Assembly (NCBI GenBank): GCA_900538885.1
Contig: UQAI01000009.1
Span: 1-37,302, forward strand
Direction: 5' to 3'
DNA: 37,302 nt
From: an uncultured Mollicutes bacterium
GTDB taxonomy: Bacteria > Bacillota_I > Bacilli_A > ML615J-28 > CAG-313
A model generated the notes under the pieces. That model was given only the letters and a program-made list of their open reading frames with translations. It was not told where the DNA came from and did no database searches. This document shows positions 33,950 to 37,302 of this stretch, piece by piece. The position numbers and the translations under genes were made by a program. Numbering within the stretch: position 1 is the first letter of the stretch; each line of letters opens with the position of its first letter.

Positions 33950-35815
33950 TTAAAATGGAAAACTATAAATAATTCTTTCGGTTTCTTCTGGACTATCTGT
34001 TTTTATTAAATTTTTATCAATATGATATTTTTCAATTAATTTATTATAACAACTATTATCTGGTTTAATCTTAATAGTTGGTAAAGTAATTCGATTAGTT
34101 TCTTTTACTTTATTATTTTGATTGAAACCTATTAAAGTTTGATTATTATTTTCAATAATAAAAATCGTATTTTGAAGATTAATTTTTCTACCTTTATTAT
34201 CGTAGAAAAAAGGTTTTTGCATTAGTTTGTCAAGTACTGATTTGATGGAATAATGAACATTATGATAATTTTTAAAATAAACCACACCAAAAGGATATTT
34301 AATAATATGTTCAGATAATATACCACCTTGCTCATATCCAATATAACCCTTAGCTGATCCCAATAAATTATTAATCATTGTACTATCTTGATAATTATCT
34401 AAATCTATTTCTAATAACATTTCTTTTTTAAAGTTAAAAACTTTAACTAAATCTTGTAATAAAGTTTCTACCTCAAAGTCTTTTAAAACATTAGCCACAA
34501 AAATATTAGGATAAACTTTTATTTTTTCGATAAATCTAAAGTAATAAGGCTTTAATTCTGGATAGTTTAAATTTAACTGTAGTAATTCATCATAATTAAT
34601 AATATGAATATTTGTTATATCTTGAATCACTCTATTAATCATTTCTTCTTTAGGTATTAAGGTGTTGTTATCACTTTGATATCTTGAGCCAACCTCATCA
34701 AGAACATCTATTGCTTTATCGGGAAAGGCTCGTTGTGGTAAGTATAATGAACACTTATCAATTATCAAGTCTAATTCATTATTTGTAAAGGTTGTATGAT
34801 GATAATCCTCGTATGCATCCTTAATTCCTAATAAAATGGTTTTAGTTTCTGCTTCAGTTGGTTCATCGATAAAAACTGTCTGAAATCTTCTCATTAAAGC
34901 TTTATCTTTATCAATAAACTTATAGTATTCTTCGAGTGTAGTCGCTCCAATAACTGAAATATCTGTTTTTGACAAATATGGTTTTAAGATATTGGCAATA
35001 TCTAATGAACCATCATTAGAACCCGCTCCTACTACATTATGAATTTCATCAATAAAAAGGATAGCTTTTTGTTCTTTAATGTAATCCATAACTTTTAGAA
35101 GTTTTTCTTCCAATTCACCTCGATACTTAGTTCCAGCCACTACCCCACCTAAATCAAGCTGATAAATGGTATCATTATTTCTAATTCTTGATAATCCTTC
35201 CACAATAGTGGTTTTACCAACTCCAGCACTACCAATTAATAAGGGGTTATTTTTTTGCTTTTTATTTAAAATATAATTTATTCTTTCAATATAATTGTTT
35301 CTTTTAATAAATGGATGAATCATTGCTTTTTTAGTTAAATTTATTAAGTATGGATATGGTTCATCATTAGTATTATCAGCTTTATAAAAATTAAATATAT
35401 CTTCAATATCTTCCATTAAATACTCTAAATTAAGGTTTAACTCTTTCAGTATTTCCGTTCCTGCTGATGCATCATCTTTTAATAATATATAAAATAAATG
35501 TTCATCAAAAACATATTTACTATTAACTTTATCAGCTAACTCTTCAGCTTTAGTTACAATTTCTTGAAATTTATCGGTAAATAGTAAATCATTATTACTC
35601 TTCTTATGAATGATGGTAATTCTTTTTAATGCATCTTGTAACATCTCATATGTTATGTTTTTTTCTTGTAATAAAAAACGACAAATTGAGTCGGGAGTTT
35701 GATACATAGCAAGTAATAAATGCTCACTTCCTACAACACTACTATCTAATTTTAAGGCTATTTTTTTCGCATCCTCAATTATTTGGATGGCTTGGGCACT
35801 AAATGATTCTAACAT
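33950..35815 (-). CDS. ClpC-like AAA+ unfoldase with degenerate second ATPase domain
   Basis: 621 residues, against ~810 for ClpC. Two Clp-N repeats (1-140) are followed by a complete D1 ring domain: Walker A GSAGVGKT (195-202), pore loop GTKYRGE, Walker B LFIDEIH (253-259), GATT, and the arginine-finger region LMRRF. The M-domain coiled coil between D1 and D2 is absent. D2 is shrunken: no Walker A is seen and the Walker B region reads VVYFKNYHN. KGYIGYEQGG still marks the fold, and LIGFNQ (561-566) resembles the ClpP-binding loop of ClpC. GGAGG before ATG supports the start. It may be an ATPase or adaptor for ClpP working through D1 only. Confidence 0.85.
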   Translation of the reverse strand: MLESFSAQAIQIIEDAKKIALKLDSSVVGSEHLLLAMYQTPDSICRFLLQEKNITYEMLQDALKRITIIHKKSNNDLLFTDKFQEIVTKAEELADKVNSKYVFDEHLFYILLKDDASAGTEILKELNLNLEYLMEDIEDIFNFYKADNTNDEPYPYLINLTKKAMIHPFIKRNNYIERINYILNKKQKNNPLLIGSAGVGKTTIVEGLSRIRNNDTIYQLDLGGVVAGTKYRGELEEKLLKVMDYIKEQKAILFIDEIHNVVGAGSNDGSLDIANILKPYLSKTDISVIGATTLEEYYKFIDKDKALMRRFQTVFIDEPTEAETKTILLGIKDAYEDYHHTTFTNNELDLIIDKCSLYLPQRAFPDKAIDVLDEVGSRYQSDNNTLIPKEEMINRVIQDITNIHIINYDELLQLNLNYPELKPYYFRFIEKIKVYPNIFVANVLKDFEVETLLQDLVKVFNFKKEMLLEIDLDNYQDSTMINNLLGSAKGYIGYEQGGILSEHIIKYPFGVVYFKNYHNVHYSIKSVLDKLMQKPFFYDNKGRKINLQNTIFIIENNNQTLIGFNQNNKVKETNRITLPTIKIKPDNSCYNKLIEKYHIDKNLIKTDSPEETERIIYSFPF

Positions 35816-35829
35816 CTTCTCCTCCTATA

Positions 35830-35900
35830 CACTTAATAACATTATATGTTTTATTATCTTTTATTAAAACTAAATATTGAAGAAAAGTAACTATTAAGTG
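35830..35900. promoter_or_regulatory. Divergent clpC/hflX intergenic region with 9-base inverted repeats
   Basis: CACTTAATA at 35830-35838 and its inverse TATTAAGTG at 35892-35900 bracket the region. The first lies near the likely start of the clpC transcript (TATAAT on the minus strand at 35846-35841). The second touches the -35 of hflX. A shared regulator is possible; the sites do not match the CtsR heptad GGTCAAA. Confidence 0.45.
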
Positions 35901-35901
35901 C

Positions 35902-35930
35902 TTGACAAAATAAGCATATTAAATTATAAT
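35902..35930 (+). promoter_or_regulatory. Perfect consensus promoter of hflX
   Basis: TTGACA (35902-35907), a 17-base spacer and TATAAT (35925-35930). Transcription should begin near 35936-35938, giving a very short leader and excluding the earlier ATG at 35935. Confidence 0.9.
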
Positions 35931-35949
35931 TTTTATGGTGGTGATGCTT

Positions 35950-37233
35950 ATGGAAATAAATAACCAAATTAATAACAAGGTTTTATTAGTTGGAATAAAT
36001 AAAGGTAATGATGAATTATTTCATTATGAAATGACCGAAATGGAAAACTTATGTGTTGCATTAGATCTTGAAGTAATTGAAACAATTACACAAAATTTAC
36101 CAACTCCCATTTCCGCAACATACCTTGGCAGTGGTAAACTTGATGAAGTAAAACGCTACGCCGAAACTATTCAAGCAAATTATGTAATTTTTAATGATGA
36201 ACTAAGTCCGATTCAATTTAAAAATATTTCCAATTATATTGATACTGCCGTGTTAGACCGTACAATGTTGATACTTGAAATTTTTAAGACTAGGGCAAAA
36301 ACAAAAGAAGCAGTTTTGCAAGTTGAGCTTGCGGAAGAAAAATTTAAACTTCCTCGTCTTGCTGGGTCATACACAAGTCTTTCGAGAATCGGTGGTGGCG
36401 GTGGTGGTGCTAGTGGGGCACGCCGTGGCAGTGGTGAAACAAAACTTGAATTAGACCGTAGACATATTGAAAACCGTATTAGTAAAGTTAAAGCTGAACT
36501 AGATGATATTGTAATGGCACGAAAAATTAACCGCAAAGCTAGGACAACCAATAATGTTCCGGTCGTTGCATTAGTAGGATATACCAATGCTGGTAAATCG
36601 ACTATGATGAATACATTATTAGATATATATAATAAAAGTGAAAATAAACAAGTATTTGTTAAAGATATGCTTTTCGCAACTCTTGAAACCTCTACTAGAA
36701 GTATTAAACTACCTAATAATTTAGAATTCTTACTCACTGACACGGTTGGATTTGTAAGTAAACTTCCTCATCACTTGGTAGAATCTTTTAAATCAACATT
36801 AGAGGAAATTACTGAAGCAAGTTTGATAGTCCATGTAATTGATGCTAGTAGTCCTTATCTTGAATTACAAGTTAATACAACTAATGAAGTTCTTGCAAAA
36901 CTTGGTGTTAGTGACATTCCTATGGTATATGCGATAAACAAAATTGATAAATTACCTAGTAGTATATATATTCCCAAAAACTATTCCCCTTCAATTAATG
37001 TATCTGCCGTTACTAAAGAAGGGTATAGTGAGCTTATTGATTATATTCAAAATACTTTATTTAAAGATTTAGTTATTAATACTTATTTACTTCCTTTTGA
37101 TCGTGGTGATATATATAATACAATGAAAGAAAAAGGGGAAGTATATGAGACAACATATCTTCCCGAAGGTATTTTAGTAAAGGTTAGATTATCTAGTCAT
37201 TTAGCAAGTCTTTATAAAGAATATAGTAAGTAA
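35950..37233 (+). CDS. hflX: GTPase HflX
   Basis: A ribosome-binding GTPase that splits stalled or heat-damaged ribosomes. It has 427 residues from the ATG at 35950, preferred because GGTGGTG lies six bases upstream and the transcript starts after 35935. The N-terminal HflX domain (ATYLGSGKLDEV, DELSPIQFKNI) and a Gly-rich linker (SRIGGGGGGASGARRGSGETKLELDRR) precede the G domain: G1 GYTNAGKS, G3 DTVGF, G4 NKID. The C-terminal domain is present. It is the only plus-strand gene and ends about 70 bases before the window border. Confidence 0.96.
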   Translation: MEINNQINNKVLLVGINKGNDELFHYEMTEMENLCVALDLEVIETITQNLPTPISATYLGSGKLDEVKRYAETIQANYVIFNDELSPIQFKNISNYIDTAVLDRTMLILEIFKTRAKTKEAVLQVELAEEKFKLPRLAGSYTSLSRIGGGGGGASGARRGSGETKLELDRRHIENRISKVKAELDDIVMARKINRKARTTNNVPVVALVGYTNAGKSTMMNTLLDIYNKSENKQVFVKDMLFATLETSTRSIKLPNNLEFLLTDTVGFVSKLPHHLVESFKSTLEEITEASLIVHVIDASSPYLELQVNTTNEVLAKLGVSDIPMVYAINKIDKLPSSIYIPKNYSPSINVSAVTKEGYSELIDYIQNTLFKDLVINTYLLPFDRGDIYNTMKEKGEVYETTYLPEGILVKVRLSSHLASLYKEYSK

Positions 37234-37241
37234 GAACAAAG

Positions 37242-37285
37242 TTAGCATTATCACTCTAACTCAAACACTTAATGTTTCTTTTAAA
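37242..37285 (+). terminator. Possible terminator after hflX
   Basis: Weak hairpins follow the stop: gttag..ctaac (37241-37260) and aaaca..tgttt followed by cttttaaaag. Neither is strong, and the window ends just beyond, so this is tentative. Confidence 0.3.
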
Positions 37286-37302
37286 AGACAGTACTTTCGC
37301 CA

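Noticed and set aside
35816..35934. CtsR operator upstream of the ClpC-like gene
   Set aside because: No GGTCAAA direct repeats are visible; the inverted CACTTAATA repeats are a different pattern.
36234..36743. A 169-codon minus-strand open frame opposite hflX
   Set aside because: It lies entirely inside hflX, which has complete GTPase motifs and a consensus promoter.
1..37302. tRNA or rRNA genes
   Set aside because: I found no cloverleaf-like segments with GGTTCRA-type T-loops or CCA ends, and no conserved rRNA stretches in the intergenic regions.

Overview
The window looks like a chromosomal piece of a low-GC, Gram-positive-lineage bacterium of the Bacilli/Erysipelotrichia or Mollicutes-adjacent kind (many uncultured gut lineages look like this). 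The reasons are the strong A+T richness, a ClpC-type AAA+ protein, CdaA-type c-di-AMP synthesis, dense overlapping operons and the MEP isoprenoid route. TGA is used as a stop (for example at the end of groEL), so this is not the mycoplasma genetic code. Almost every gene lies on the minus strand; only hflX at the right end is on the plus strand. I see no tRNA, rRNA or CRISPR array.

Reading the minus strand from right to left: (1) 33.9-37.2 kb has hflX and a reduced ClpC-like ATPase transcribed divergently, with an ArsB-like permease downstream of the ATPase. (2) 31.9-32.4 kb carries a BRO-type antirepressor with an apparent internal in-frame deletion and base composition unlike its neighbours, an obvious foreign insertion. 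(3) 23.2-31.6 kb is a run of six genes: a giant DUF4011-like helicase/nuclease relative, an ankyrin protein, the diadenylate cyclase CdaA, a membrane PAS-like protein, bifunctional IspDF and a small membrane protein. (4) 18.7-23.05 kb is a translation and envelope operon: Nfu, S1-domain protein, thioredoxin-like lipoprotein, cell-wall amidase, then TsaE-TsaB-RimI-TsaD, which serve t6A tRNA modification and ribosomal protein acetylation.

(5) 15.8-18.7 kb is an accessory island: a Fic protein with a DNA-binding N-terminus, a decayed toxin C-terminus with a PD-(D/E)xK-like look, and two unidentified genes placed like immunity genes. (6) 11.7-15.6 kb is a sodium-pumping oxaloacetate decarboxylase operon (oadA, a lipoprotein-type OadG, a biotin carrier, oadB) behind a leader with three palindromes, followed by its own biotin ligase gene birA, which has its own promoter. 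(7) 0.3-10.9 kb is a single tightly packed unit of eight genes that starts with a shortened GroES and a tail-less GroEL and runs through a coiled-coil protein, a B3/B4 protein, glutaminyl-tRNA synthetase, PcrA helicase and an alpha/beta hydrolase to DNA ligase. It ends at a symmetric terminator overlapping the ligA stop. A 32-bp minisatellite lies beyond.

The most unusual items are the chaperonin-repair operon with its divergent GroES/GroEL, the helicase-ankyrin-CdaA-PAS cluster, the ClpC-like protein whose second ATPase ring has lost its nucleotide-binding motifs but seems to keep a ClpP-docking loop, the toxin/immunity relic, and the structured leader in front of oadA. Start codons were moved from the longest open frame where a ribosome binding site clearly favoured an internal ATG. 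Function calls rest on motifs recognised by eye, with no database search.
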